Shown piece after piece: positions 43,680 through 55,928 of a stretch of 64,000 nucleotides of DNA (positions within the stretch are counted from its first letter, which is position 1; every line of letters starts with the position of its first letter). The notes under the pieces are model-generated. The model did not search any database, was not told where the DNA came from, and saw only the letters and a list, made by a program, of their open reading frames with translations. This DNA comes from Sympetrum striolatum. Taxonomy: Eukaryota; Arthropoda; Insecta; Odonata; Libellulidae. The DNA lies in contig CANPUZ010000058.1 of assembly GCA_947579665.1 (NCBI GenBank), positions 705,980-769,979 of the forward strand, written 5' to 3'. Made by a program: the position numbers and the translations under genes.

Positions 43680-45730
43680 GAAAACATATTTTTCTATGTA
43701 TGCTGTGAATTTAAAGGAGACGTATCGAATGCTTTTCAGATTACGAGCGAAAATGTGTGAGTGATACGGGGGTCTCTACGGAGAATGTTTCATGAAACAT
43801 ATAATTCTCATTCTCACATAATTAGTGTATAAATTTGTATGATGTTTTACCACAATGGAAAAAAAGTATTTTTCTATGTATGTTGTAAATTTCAACACGA
43901 TATATTGAATACTTTTGAAGTTATAAGCGAAAATGCGAGAGAAGAGCGGAATTCAATGCATTTCGTCAATGGAGAATGTTTAGGGAAATATGCTGTTGTT
44001 GATTTTTCACATTATTTACGCATGGATTTTCATGATTGTTTTAAAATTGCAATGTAGAAAAGGCATTTATCTCTCTATGCTGAAAATTACGAGAAGATGT
44101 GTTGAATTTATTTAAAATTTGAGCGAAAATATGTCAGTATAGCGGGGTTTTCTACATTTGGTTAACGGAGAATATTTTATGAAACATATAATGATCATTT
44201 TCACATAAGTAATGCATAAATTCAAATGAGGTTTTGTGAACAAGTAGACTAAGTATTTTTCTATGTACTCCGTAAATTTAAAGAATATATATAAAATATT
44301 TTTGAGGTTATAAGCGAAAATGTGAAAGACGAATCTACTGCATTAGGTTAATTGAGAATGTTTAGGGGAATATATCATGGGGATTTTTCACATTATTTAT
44401 GCATGGATCTCCATGAATTTCTGCGTTAATGTAGAAATAGTATTTATGTATCTATGCAGAAAATTTCAAGAAGACATATCGAATAGTTTTTAGAGTGTAA
44501 GCGAAAATACCTTGGACTTGCGTGGTTTACTACATTGAATGTTTTGAGAATTATCACATGATCATTTGTCGCATTGTTAAGGTATGGATTTTAATGAGTT
44601 TTCGCGTGAATGTAATAGAGGTATTTCTCTATGTACGCTGTTAATTTCAGGAAGATATATCGAATGCTTTTTAGGCTACAAGGGAAAATACAATAACCGA
44701 TTTGTCACAATAGGCCAACGGAGAATTTTTGTATGTAGAAAAGTTAACCTTCTACGTGTGTGATCATTTGGAGGTAAATGTTATCGCGAAATTTATGGTT
44801 AAATTCGGGAATTTTTAACTCTCAAAAGAATTATGCAAATGAAACGAATTTCCCTGTACTTATGGAGGTACACTTGCTTGTTGTATTAAAAATATTTCAT
44901 CGAAAAATATTGAAATACTAACACAAAATGGCTGCTTGTTTGATGATAACGTTTTTTTTGAAAGCGGTCAACTATCTATCCGAACCTAAGGATTATAAGT
45001 GATGTATTTCATTACTGATTACTCATTACAACATGTAAAAGTCTTTTAGTATCGCAAAATATCGAAAATCGATCTTTTTTGTGAGGTTAGGGCTAATTTC
45101 TTTGCGATAAGAGAAAGTGCATGGGAAATGACGTAGTTGTCGTGCCTTTTATAAAGAATTTACGCTCTATTTGTTTATACGAGATAGAAGAGCAGCCTTT
45201 TATTGTCATTTTACATACTTTATGAATATTTCAAGAAGATATGATGAATACAATTTGATTATGTTGAATGTTAATTTGAAGAAGACGAATCGAATGCTTT
45301 TGAGATAATACGCGAAGATGTGCAGCATTGGGTTAACGGAGAATGTGTTGGGAAAAATATGATGCTGATTTTTAACACTATTAATGAATGGATTTTGATC
45401 ATTTCTTGAGTCATTGTAGCCAAGATATTTATCTATCTATGTTGAAAATTTAAAAAAGATATCATGACTATCTTTGATTTTACAAGCGAAAATGTGGGAG
45501 TCTAGGTTAACCGAGAATGTTTTGGGAAACAAAACATGCTCATTTGTCACACTACTAATGTATGGATTTTAATTATTTTTTACGATGACGTATATAATAT
45601 ACTTTTGTGTGCATGCTGTGAATTTGGAGAAGATATGTTTAATAACTTTGAGATTATAGGCGAAAATATGAAAGTAGATCGGGATTTTCTAATTAGGTTT
45701 ACGGAGAATGTTTTTCAGTCTCCTTTTTTC
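43680..45730. repeat. Diverged satellite, about 185-195 bp period
   Basis: TTTTTCTATGTATGCTGTGAATTT and relatives occur near 43689, 43867, 44068, 44257, 44447 and 44620, and less clearly to 45600. Each is followed by GAAGATATATCGAATGCTTTT, AAGCGAAAATGTG and GGAGAATGTTT. About ten units, with strong divergence. Confidence 0.8.
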
Positions 45731-45732
45731 CG

Positions 45733-45745
45733 GTTGCTAAGCAAC
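45733..45745. promoter_or_regulatory. X-box-like palindrome
   Basis: GTTGCT-A-AGCAAC, a perfect 6-bp inverted pair with one spacer base, at the right edge of the satellite array. Confidence 0.3.
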
Positions 45746-46129
45746 GAAAGAAGGAATTAAACGCATTACATCGATCTTTGTTGTGTTCCCTTTGTTTTGA
45801 GACACATTTGAATCGAATGCGACCACAAATGATGTCCTGACGATCAAAACAAACTCGAGTTGCCGGAGAACTCGTGGGAACAAACGCCGGTCTAAATGCG
45901 CCTAGTCAGAGGGGAGTCAACAAATGAAGCGTGAAATTCATTCTTTCACAGATCGGAGAACCTTTTCTGTCCCCTTGGAAACCGCTTTTTCATTCGAGTG
46001 CCCTCGTAGCATACATATATATCAATGAATACATGAACGATTAGCTGCGGAGGCGTATTGGGAAACGCCGTGAATGCCGAAAACTTTGACAATTTATTAC
46101 GGCCTTCATGATCACTTTCCTGTAATGGT
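45746..46129. other. Unassigned sequence
   Basis: GC content is more balanced, and a 64-codon minus frame has no signature. Confidence 0.4.
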
Positions 46130-46660
46130 TTAAACATCAAATTTTAGCTCATAGTTTATTCTATACGAGGCTATTTTTTAAATTTCCGTAGCTTTAAAAC
46201 TCTGATCACAGTGAAGGAAAATATCTGCGAAGAACCGGAAAAGTTGCCTTTTGTGTATCTTTAGATTTCATATCCTTGATGCCGTATCGGAAAACCTTTG
46301 AATATTTATTACGGCCTTAAAAAACACTTTCTGTTAATGTTTTGTGCATTAAATTGTAGCTCATTGTTTATTCTATGTATAGCTATTTTTATAATTCCAG
46401 TTAATTAAAAGCTCTCACAACAGTGAAGAAAAATATGTACATAGAACCGGAGAAAGTGTCTTCGAAACCTCATTTTTCTATTAAATTCTCGGTGCCGTAT
46501 CGGAAACCTTTGGCAATTTATTACTGCTTTCACAAACATTTTCTATTACTGATTTGTGCGTCAAATTGTAGCTCATAGTTAACTCTATGTTGGGCTATTT
46601 TTATAATTACAATAAATTGAGAACTCTGACCAGGGTGAAGGAAAATATTTGAGAAAAAAC
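46130..46660. repeat. Diverged satellite, about 205-bp period
   Basis: TAGCTCATAGTTTATTCTAT..GGCTATTTTTATAATT recurs at about 46146, 46348 and 46571, with ACTCTGACCACAGTGAAGGAAAATAT following. The same family as 50860-51960, and inverted at 49905-50300. Confidence 0.8.
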
Positions 46661-46892
46661 GCAAATATTTTACGCGGGCTGACACCAATTTCTCGATGAC
46701 GCAATGGAAACTTTTGGCGGCTTAGTTTAACTAAAACTTCCGTCTAAAATGACGAGATTAAAATCGAATTTAGTTACTAAAAACATACATAATTCCGATA
46801 GGTTAACGCGTATTTTCCGTTTATACAAATAGTGCTTGTTAGCTGCGTTATATTTTTATTGGTATCTTTCTGATATATTCATACGTGGGCTG

Positions 46893-47193
46893 AGTTCAAC
46901 AATCACCTTCGTCGTTAGGGAATTGTTTACAGCCACAAAATCACACAAATATTCCGTCATTTTTGTCCAATTTCTCTCGATTTCGACTCGAATACGATAT
47001 TCCACGACAAAAATAAGAATCTTTGTTCAATTTCCTTTCTTTTGGTGTTCATCTCGATTTCGTGCGACCACTATTTCTTATTTAATTATTCAAAAGAAAA
47101 TACGTCTGCAATCGATCAAAATGAACTTTACGTGCATTTCTTATGCGAGAGACGATTCGAGTCGTCCAGAGTCGAACCAAGGATACTCTGGAC
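46893..47193 (+). repeat. M1 module, type-C, full length
   Basis: TTCAACAATCACCTTCGTCG to the hairpin CCAGAG..CTCTGG enclosing the minus-strand B-box (47166-47191). Nearly identical in layout to 34671. Confidence 0.85.
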
Positions 47194-47405
47194 AAACAGA
47201 TGACTATAATACTTCAATGCGACTCCCAAAAATTTATTCGAACATTTCTCCCTCGTATTTCGGCCATTATCACGTGATATGATTACAATATAGTTTGAAT
47301 TTTCGTAAACATTCTTACTGTTTGATCAATTTTTTCTTATTAAATTCGTTCAATATCTCAATTTTTCCGTTAATAATTGCGACAAATCCATTTATATCTA
47401 CAACT

Positions 47406-47857
47406 TTTTCTTTCGCGGAATTAAATCGGAAATATTGGTCGTACGGTATCGAGATTAGTACCAAATGAAAGGAAATTGAACGAAAATTCTTATTTCGATT
47501 GTGGAATATCGTAATCGAGTTGAAATTAAGAGAAAAAAGACAAAAAAGACGAGAAATTGGTGTGATTTTGTGGGCGTAAACAATTCCCTAACGACCAAAG
47601 GTGATTGTTGTACTCTCATAGGAATATAAGGGAAAGATATGCTCATAAGAAAGGTATTGATAAAACATTTTACGGCAATGAAGCCTTAACTAAGAGTCGG
47701 AAATTGATATTTTAAAAATAAATATTAAAATGAACATATTTCTGAGGAACCATCCTGTATCGTATCGCGATTGCTTTTATATTTGGCTACTCAATTTGAC
47801 TATAATTTCGTCATTGTTGTCATCAACTCCCTAACGACGAAGGTGATTGTTGAACTA
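47406..47857 (-). repeat. M1 module without B-box, plus type-C tail and second M1 end
   Basis: The body runs from TTTCTTTCGCGGAATTAAAT to ACGACCAAAGGTGATTGTTG (47615), followed by the type-C tail (AATATAAGGGAAAGATA..). It then has another M1 end at 47820-47857 (CAACTCCCTAACGACGAAGG), showing the outer end occurs twice around the tail. Confidence 0.75.
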
Positions 47858-49082
47858 TTTGAACAACTGGAATTCAGCTATAGAATCTGTCCAGTGATCA
47901 GAATTATCTGAAATCGATACGACTGCCGACAAGATAGACAAGATCTTATATTAATAAAGAATTGAAGTATGAGCGATTGCTATTTCCGGATGAATTTTCA
48001 TTATTGCAAATGATAAATATCCTATTTAATGTGCAGAATTGAAAATAAACTTTTAAAGTAAAACATTGTTAAGTGAATTAATTGAGACAATTGTCGTATT
48101 GTAGCCATGAGATGTAATGCTAGTTTGAAGTCTCTGCAGAAGATAATCAGTTAATAAAGATATTGATTCAGATAAAGACATCGATCAACAATCAGCAACA
48201 ATGTGAATTTGTAACAATAATGATGTAACGATAATTGTGTGTTGTAGATAAAAACACGAGAGCAATCAATATTTTCCCATCGCAACAATTTCTGGTGCGC
48301 ATTGTTGGTCGTCCCATGGTTCCAAATCCCTCCGCCAGATGTCTCTCTCTCCCCCACTTTACCCACAATCCTCTCTGCGCGTTAATTCACGTCCCATAAC
48401 TCTTAAGACAATTTTTTCTCCCTTTCCCGCTAACCTGTAATTATCCAGGCCATCCCATTCGTAAAACGCCCTCCGACGGTCGGAAAGAAAGAAGGAATTT
48501 CTCCTTCGCCGAAGGAACGGGTCTCCATGACGACGGCGGGAAAAGTTGAAGATCGAGAGCGGGAAGAAAAAGGACGACGAAAAAAAAGAATAGCGTAAAA
48601 AAAAGAGCGAAATTAAAGGGGAAGAAAAAGTTACAGTGAGATGGGAAAAAATTGAGTCGGGAGTACGTGAGTAAAAAGTTGGAGATGGTACAAAAAACGT
48701 AAACAGATAGGAAAAAATTGAAGGTCGAAAATGTCGAAAACGATTGAAGATCGGGAATTGTCGGAAAAGAATTGAGCATCGTTAAGCGTGAAGGTTCGAT
48801 TTAACAAGTTAAATGTTTAAAAAGTTCTGTAATTGCGATTAAAATCGTGATTCGTGCAACGAAATAGGCACAACGCTAAATACGAGACAGTTCTAAAAAT
48901 GAAATGTCGGACAATTGAAGGATTGTTGAAATGAAAAAAGTTGAACGTCAAAAAGCGTGAAGATTTATGATAAAAATATTAAAATATTTAAAAAGTAAAG
49001 TTCTATATGAGTAAAGATAATAATCATTATTCGCGGAATGAAATGGATACAAAAATAAATAGGTGATGGTGGACACTATATA
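47858..49082. other. Unassigned; pyrimidine/purine-skewed from 48350
   Basis: 48480-48790 is purine-rich on the plus strand; the 112-codon minus frame there is a low-complexity Phe/Leu run, not a gene. 48790-49080 holds degenerate repeats of GAAATGTCGGA / AAAGTTGAA. Confidence 0.4.
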
Positions 49083-49900
49083 GACGCTTCTCCGGATCCA
49101 TTCATATATATAGATAGATAGGATAATATTTCACAGCCTAAACCACAAGCGTCATTGGCTTGAAATTTTTACGACGTATTGGCCATAACGTGTAACCGCA
49201 AGAAAAAATGTGATTTTGATCCTCAGTGTCATGGGTTCGATTCCAGAGGGCCCCAAAGTCCCGATTTTTCCCATTTGAATGCATTGCTTCGATTTTCGGG
49301 AATTAAAAAAAAATACTTCCCGGAAAGATAGAGAATCAAAACTGGAGGAGCCTATAGATATGGTTATGATCTATCGAAAACATTAATGACTTTTACAGAA
49401 TGTGTCCTGGGTTCGATGCTAGGACGATGCAAAAATCTGCCATTTAAAATACATAGTTTTTCATTATTTTTTTGACGCACTTACCGAAATGATAGGAAGT
49501 TCTTGCTTGGCTAGAAGATAGACGGTAAGAATTGGTTTAAGATAAAAAATCATATAAGACCGTACTGTTCCTGGGTTTGATGCCAGAGCATATTACAATT
49601 TCTCGCATAAGGAATATAAGGGAAGAGTAGGACGTCGTTTGAGGCAGTTGCAGCCAATATTTCAGCTTGAATTTTCACACATAGTTAGAGATGGTGATCT
49701 TCTTTTGTGCTGCATAGAAAGTATCATCAGTAAGACCCGGGTTCGATACCGGACGAATAAATTGCAGCGAATTTTAAGAATATTTTCAAGACTTTTCTAC
49801 TTTTGAGGACCCTCTCGATATTATCTCGACTTGGAATTTGTGTTATCAACACGCTTGCAGAATGCAATTAACATTTTACTCGTATATATATATTTACATA
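49083..49900 (+). repeat. F2 element, near complete
   Basis: Start CTTCTCCGGATCCATTCATA, B-boxes at 49233, 49409, 49573 (GGTTTGA, decayed) and 49739: spacing 176, 164 and 166 bp. The right end has GAGGACCCTCTCGATATTAT, GCTTGCAGAATGCAA, ACATTTTACTCG and TATATATA. Its end matches the 25170 copy better than the 63127 copy, so F2 has at least two right-end variants. Confidence 0.85.
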
Positions 49901-49904
49901 CAAA

Positions 49905-50300
49905 GAGTACACTATGAGCTATAATCTGATATAAAAATAATTCACAGAAAGTCATACTGAAGGCAGCAATTAATTGCCAATTGTTTCCAATGCAGCAACA
50001 AGATTACGAAAGTCACGAATGCACATATATTCTTCAGTAATATGTTTTCCTTAATTGTGGTCAGAGTTCATAGCTTTCGGAAATTAAAAAAATAGCCCCA
50101 TGTAGAGTATACTATGGGCTATAATTTGATGTTAAAATAACTAACAGAATGTAATTTTGAAGGCCGTCATTAATTGGTAAAGGTTTCCAATACGGGATGA
50201 AGATTATGGTCAGTTTTCCTTCACAGTGGTCACAGTTTTCAACTTACGGAAGATATAAAAATACGGAGAGATATTTATGAACTATAACAAGATACACAAA
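49905..50300 (-). repeat. Diverged satellite, inverted relative to 46130
   Basis: GAGTATACTATGGGCTATAATTTG..CCTTCACAGTGGTCACAGTT is the reverse complement of the 46146/50870 unit. Two units, about 195 bp. Confidence 0.75.
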
Positions 50301-50697
50301 TTATTACAAGAAATTAATTAGTAACGCCAATTATATGAGGTAAATACATTAAATACTGACATATAAAACGTATTTCACCAACTTTTGCAGGTTGCAACAT
50401 TCATTTCTGTACCGATAACATCGCACGAATTATGATTTTAATTTTTACCAATAACGAATTTCACATTTTAGATGTTTTATTATATTTTATATGCCCAAGG
50501 AAAAACGGGCTTCAAAAAAGTCTTGACGTGGCCGGGAATCGAACCCGGGATCTTCCTGTATCCGGGAGGCTGGAGATGCTAATATCCCATGAAAATTTTT
50601 CCTCTTCATATTAACATTCCAATATTAACTTATACTTAGTGTTGATTTGAAGTGGGCATTAATTCTAAACGTGTTCTTACGGATAAACTCATGAGCT
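50301..50697. other. Unassigned apart from a tRNA-like fragment
   Basis: AT-rich on both sides of the tRNA-like segment at 50527; a 60-codon frame across it is fortuitous. Confidence 0.4.
50527..50590 (-). ncRNA. tRNA-like 3' half (B-box), not a complete tRNA
   Basis: On the minus strand: AGCATCTCCAGCCTCCCGGA..GGAAGATCCCGGG then TTCGATTCCCGGCCACGTC. The T-arm is sound (CCGGG/CCCGG around TTCGATT). The D-arm and a matching 5' acceptor strand are not found, and the anticodon stem pairs poorly. A tRNA relic or SINE head is likelier than a working tRNA gene. Confidence 0.5.
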
Positions 50698-50698
50698 C

Positions 50699-50805
50699 GG
50701 ATTCAACAATCGCCTTGGTCGTCAAGGGGATGGGTTGCTTACAACCCCAAAATTTCCATGAATATTCACGTATTTTATCAAAATTCTCGCAATTTCGAAT
50801 ACCTA
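50699..50805 (+). repeat. M1 head fragment
   Basis: ATTCAACAATCGCCTTGGTCG, AAGGGGATGGGTTGC and a body to CTCGCAATTTCGAA. It is inserted at the edge of the satellite, preceded by the usual ATGAGCTCGG flank. Confidence 0.75.
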
Positions 50806-50859
50806 TCGGTAAACTCGGACAACTCATTACTGATTTTGCAATCAATCTGTGGAGATGTT

Positions 50860-51960
50860 TTGTAAATGAAATGATAGCCCATATTTTACTCTATATGCGA
50901 CTATGTTTGTAATTGTCGAAAGATATAAGCTCTGACCACGGTGAAGGTACATAGGATCATCATTCTGATAACGTTTTGGGTTTTGGGCAATTTTTTTACC
51001 CCCTTGCTACGACTTCCTGGTGTTTATTTTTACATCAAAATATAGCCCACAATATCCTCTATGTATGTGATGTTTAGCATATCCACAAATCAAAAACTCT
51101 TACGACAGTGATTCTTTGCATAGAACCGGAGAAACTTTCATTCTCACTTTATTTTTCCTAACGTATTCCTGTTGCCGAATGGGTAAACTTTGGCAATTTA
51201 TTACAGGCTTTGCCATAACTTCCTGTTAATGATTTTTACATCAAATCATAGCTGATTGAATGGTCAATAGATGGCTATTTTTATAATTTCTACATATAAA
51301 AAACTCGGACCACAGCTAAGGAAAATGTTACTGAAGAACCAGATAAGTTTGACCCGAGATTTCATGCTTCTTGATGCCGTATCGGAAAACTTTGACAATT
51401 TGTTTCTACCTTTATAACAACCTTCTGGAAATTATTTTTATATCAAATTATAGCTCTTAGTATAATCTATGTAAGTGTATGTTTTTAAATTTCCTCAGGC
51501 TGAAACTGTTACGACAGTGAGGGAAAATCTGTGCATAGAACCGGAGAAAAGTTAATTCAAAGTGTATTTTTTCCGATCATATTCTTGATGCCGTATTGGT
51601 AAACTTGGACGATTTTTAATTGCCTGTAGAATGCCTTTTTGGAAGCAAGTTGTACTTCAAATTATAGCCAATAATATGTTCTATTTATAGCTATTTTTAT
51701 AATTACTATCGCTTTAGAACTCTGACCACAGTGAAGGAAAATGTTGGTGATGACCTGGAAAAATTGGGACCCGGACATTCATTTTATTCTTCTTCCGTAT
51801 TGGAAAGCTTTGGCAATTTTTAACTGCCTTCAAAATCACTTCTTGTTAATAGTTTTTATGTCAAATTATAGCTCATAGTATACTCTATAAACGCATATTT
51901 TTGTTATATCCTCAAGTTTTAAACTCTGGCCTCTGTGACCGAAAACGTGAGTTGAGGACC
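50860..51960. repeat. Diverged satellite, about 190-200 bp period, six units
   Basis: TATAGCTCATAGTATACTCTAT-type blocks recur near 50874, 51053, 51247, 51450, 51660 and 51868. They alternate with CTGACCACAGTGAAGGAAAA, GAACCGGAGAAA and GATGCCGTATTGGAAAACTTTGGCAATTT. Confidence 0.85.
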
Positions 51961-52579
51961 GGAAAAGTTGTAAAACATACGATGCATGCGACTTGAAATG
52001 CTGTGATATGTATTTTCCTTCACGTTTAGCTTCTGACGACTACTAACTAGTTCGGTTCTCCAGGAATCGAACCCACCGTTTCTATTTTTTTTTTGAAAGC
52101 TGGTGCGCGTCTTGGAGAATCGGCGTCTAAAAGATTTCGTCTGGGCTTCGTTTCCGTGACGACGAGATTTTTACATTGTTGTGGGTTAGGCGGAACCGTC
52201 GGGTTCGAAGTCCCGGCGATCGAGGCCGCGGTCGCCGGGGAAATTTACGCACCGAAGTCCCTTCCCCTGACTTCGATTACACATGGCTTACATGGATTAC
52301 ACATTTAATCAATGCGACAACTACAGACAACCGAATTATGATTTGACCAGCCAAAGCGCCCTCTCACCGGGGTGAAAGTGAAATAGTAAACACAATAGTT
52401 TTAATTGTACGAAACTATCTATCTGTTAGCCTTGGTTAATGGATAATCAATGTGACTGGATAATCAATTAGGATTGATAGTTAATGTAACAGGAAGAATC
52501 GCATATTGAGGACTCATACAAAGTAAGGAAAGATGAGAAATAATATATCGTTTACCTTCCCTCATCAGTGGTAATCTCT
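51961..52579. other. Unassigned, with a GC-rich patch
   Basis: 52090-52270 is CpG-rich (GGCGATCGAGGCCGCGGTCGC) and holds two B-box-like strings (CGAACCCACC at about 52071; GGGTTCGAAGTCC at about 52200). Its 71-codon frame has no signature. Confidence 0.4.
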
Positions 52580-53147
52580 ACCCTTCCTGACTGTAATCAC
52601 GTACCTGCAATTGCTGGTTACCTTCTTACAGAAAATTTCTCGTTATCCATGTAATATATCGTCCTCTTTAAGCTGTATGTGCCTCGAGTATTTTCACGGG
52701 ATAACACATCGGATTCAACAATGGGATCGGTCGTCAGGGGGATGAGTTGTTTACAACCTCCAATTTTCACAACATTTTCGTACATTTCCCTGATATTCTC
52801 GCAAATTCGATTCGAAAACAATATACCACGGCCAAAATAAGAATCTTCATTCAATTTTCTTTCTTTCGCTGTTTGTCTCTTTGACGTGCGACTATTCCTT
52901 CTAATTTAATTTCGCGAAAGAAACAAACCCTGCATACGATGAAAATGAGTTTCACGTGTATTCTTTATGGAAAACTATCTGAGCGGTCTGGGTTCGAACC
53001 CCGTAAATTTGTCGAATACAAATGCGACAGTAATTCCTTTCAGTTAGCAGAGGACACGTGTATAAAGTTTGTAGCAAATCGGACGAACGGTGTGGCCTCC
53101 ACTCTAAGACAAACACACCCACTGAATTACGATTTTATATACGTAGA
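52580..53147 (-). mobile_element. HelA (minus strand) with M1
   Basis: Helitron 5' end at 53147 (minus strand A|TCTACGTATATAAAATCG) and the HelA leader. M1 occupies 52710-53002 (B-box GGTTCGAACCCC). The extension 52580-52709 (CTGTAATCACGTACCTGCAA..) matches those of 5352 and 30490. No CTAG terminus. With those two it defines a longer HelA variant. Confidence 0.75.
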
Positions 53148-53779
53148 TATATATATTAAGCTGTTGCAATAATCTTCATGGGCTCAGCTCGTATAAAAAG
53201 AAATGAATTTTACACAAGAACACATAGATTTATTCCCTTTTAGGCCATAAAGAAGGCGCAATGTTGATAAATATATCTTTGTAGTTGTCATCACTTGGTC
53301 AACCCAAAATTCATCCCCTTAACTGTGCTATATATAATATCTTTATGAAATTTATACTTGCATTCAAATTTAGGTGCAAACATTTTATATACTAGCACTA
53401 CGACACTTTGCAGCGAGTTTCCCAAGAAATATTTCGTGTGACAAGACTATATTACTTGTATATAAATTTTTATCCCTCTTTCCAACACACCTGATTGGCT
53501 GTACGCGAAATCATGGCCAATCAATTTTTCCTGTGTACGATTAATGCCTTGAATTATCTACGTGAAATTTTGGAGGTGTTTAGAACAAAGTCTAAGTGTA
53601 CGCAAATACTCGTTTCATTGCACACGTTATAAAGTCCTGAAAAAGTCATTACTGTTTGCGACGTCGAAATTTTCAGTGCAACCACATGGTGCAACCATGC
53701 ATTCCGCTCTCGCAACTTTTGATGTATTTGATATACGTATTGATAAGGGATAATAATCTACAAAAGCAACGATGAATAT
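53148..53779. other. Unassigned sequence
   Basis: No repeat recognised. 53570-53640 (TTTAGAACAAAGTC..CGCAAATACTCGTTTCATTG) resembles no other part of the window. Confidence 0.4.
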
Positions 53780-54290
53780 TACCCTATGTATGCAATTGAA
53801 GTGGACCTAGTACTGTTACGATTATTTATCTAGCATTGTTACAGATATTGGTATAGCATTGTTACAAATATTTATCTTGTATCCTTAAAAATATTTAATC
53901 TTTATTGTTACAAATATTTTTCTTCTATTGTTACAAATATTTTTCTTCTATTGTTACAAATATTTAACCTGTATTGTTACAGATATTTAGCCTTTATTGT
54001 TGCAAAAATTTATCTTCTATTGTAACAATAGTTAACTCGTATTATTATAGATATTTAACCTGTATTGTTACAGATATTTAGCCTTTATTGTTGCAAATAT
54101 TTAACCTGTATTGTTACAGATATTTATCTTCTATTGTTACAATAGGTAACTTATATTATTACAAATATTTAACCTGTGTTGTTAATAATATTAATCTAGT
54201 TTTGTTAAAGATATTTAAGTTTAATATTGTTTAATATTGTTTAATATTTACTTTAAGTAATATATATTTAAATATTCTGGTGTACGCAGC
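53780..54290. repeat. ATTGTTACAAATATTTA minisatellite element, copy 1
   Basis: About 18 units of 22-23 bp (GTATTGTTACAAATATTTAACCT and variants), preceded by TATGCAATTGAAGTGGACCTA and followed by CTTTAAGTAATATATATTTA then ATATTCTGGTGTACGCAGCT. The same start and end frame the array at 57776, so the minisatellite is internal to a defined element. Confidence 0.85.
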
Positions 54291-54735
54291 TACGAGAGGC
54301 TTAGGACGAAGGGGCGTTGCAGTTTAAGTTACTTTTGCAGAATCGGAAATAACCAACTACCGAAGGAGAGGAATTGATATATTCACAAGAAGTCTTAATA
54401 AATGTGTAGATCAATATAAGTTGTGCGCCTGCACAAAATTACACTATCCTGACTTGCTTGTAAGTATTAATAAATGCTTGAAACATCCGAGTATTCATTA
54501 TATGCAAATGGCAGTATTTCTACTTTACTGACAACGCCTTAAGAGTAATCCCAGTCAATAACAAAGGAATTGTATTTAAACTATTAAAAAATCCACAACT
54601 ATTATGAAATACATCTGATCTATTTTAGAATAATCAATAATTGAAAGCATTTCCTTCAATTTTTTTCGTGATAGAAGCTGAACATAACTGGCAAAGTTAA
54701 AGTTCCAATCAAGGAGGATTGGCAAATCTTAATAT
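54291..54735. other. Unassigned AT-rich sequence
   Basis: The first 60 bp continue the minisatellite element's right flank (ACGAGAGGCTTAGGACGAAG). The rest is unrecognised. Confidence 0.4.
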
Positions 54736-54739
54736 CTTT

Positions 54740-55029
54740 GTCCAGAGTATCCTTGGTTCGACTCTGGACGACTGGAATCGTCTCTCTCATAAGAAATGCA
54801 CGTAAAGTTCGTTTTGATCGATTGCAGACATTTTTTCTTTCGCGGAATTAAATCAGAAATAATAGTCGTACGAAATCGAGACGAACACCAAAAGAAAGGA
54901 AATTGAACAAAGATTCTTATTTCGGTCGTAGAATATCGCATTCGAATCGAAATTGGGAGAAAAAAGACGAGAAATTGCTTCAATTTCGTGGGCATAAACA
55001 ATTCCTTAACGACAGAGGTGATTGTTGAA
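54740..55029 (-). repeat. M1 module, type-C, with 8-bp stem around the B-box
   Basis: GTCCAGAG (54740-54747) and CTCTGGAC (54762-54769) pair perfectly, with the B-box GGTTCGA in the 14-base loop. The body runs to GGTGATTGTTGAA. Confidence 0.85.
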
Positions 55030-55077
55030 ACAGCGTTTCTCTTCTTCTTAATTCTAAATTAGCCAATATGCAAGGTC

Positions 55078-55372
55078 TCGGATTCAACAACGGCATTTGT
55101 CGTCAGGGGGACCGGTTGTTTACACCCTCAAAATGTTACTAAAATATCATGTATTTCGTGTAATATCTCGATAATTCAATCCGAAAACAATAATTCACGA
55201 CCAAAATATGATTCTTCATTCATTTTCCCTTCTTTTGGTGCTTATCTCGACTCTTTAAGACCATTCTTTCTAATTTAATTTCGCAAAAGAAACGAAGCCA
55301 GCAGCGGAAAAAACGAACTCTACGTGCATTTCTTATGGAAATGATTAGACTCGTCTGGGATCGAACCGAAGA
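55078..55372 (+). repeat. M1 module, inverted partner of 54740
   Basis: ATTCAACAACGGCATTTGTC to GGGATCGAACCGAAGAC. It starts 48 bp after the inverted copy ends, making a head-to-head pair that could fold over about 290 bp. Confidence 0.8.
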
Positions 55373-55928
55373 CGAAATGCCAACATTTTTCACAATAGAA
55401 ACACTCTCGTATTTGTATACTAAGTTGTGTTGAAATTTCAAGTCAATCGACCGACTATTTATTGAGTTTTTGCTGCCACAAACACACGCAGGCTGAAATT
55501 TTGTATGTATGAGATTGCTTTATGCATTTAATTTGTAATATGTTTTTCCAACGGATGATTAGTCCAATTGCAACATATTTTTATAGCAATAATAATAGTA
55601 TATAATACCGGATTATCTCTAGGTTTTTATAGGCTGTTTGAGATTCGCACCATGATGCCGGATTATCAGGAGCGTGCCGTTGAAGCGGTAAACCACCATC
55701 CCCTATAACAAACCATAAAATCCTTTTGCATCCAAGTGACTAATGGAAGGATTGATGCCGCCACCTGGGGGCTTGGGGCCCCGCCCACCGGGGGCCCCGG
55801 GGCGTCAGGACCCCGCTGCGACGCCCCACGGGGCCGTCCCGACATGCACCTCGAATTAGGATAACAAATAGATCGGGAGAGAGGTCCGTTGGGGCGGAGA
55901 TAGAGACATGGATACCTTTGGATATGTA
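55373..55928. other. Unassigned, GC-rich at 55755-55860
   Basis: A short GC block (GGGGGCTTGGGGCCCCGCCC, GGGGCCCCGGGGCG) with self-complementary GGGGCCCC strings. The overlapping minus frame (55740-55940) has no signature. Confidence 0.4.

Noticed and set aside
48441..48779. A 112-codon membrane protein frame
   Set aside because: Phe/Leu-rich translation of a purine-skewed strand; low complexity, no start context or family.
50527..50590. A complete tRNA on the minus strand
   Set aside because: Only the T-arm is convincing; no D-arm or matching 5' acceptor strand.
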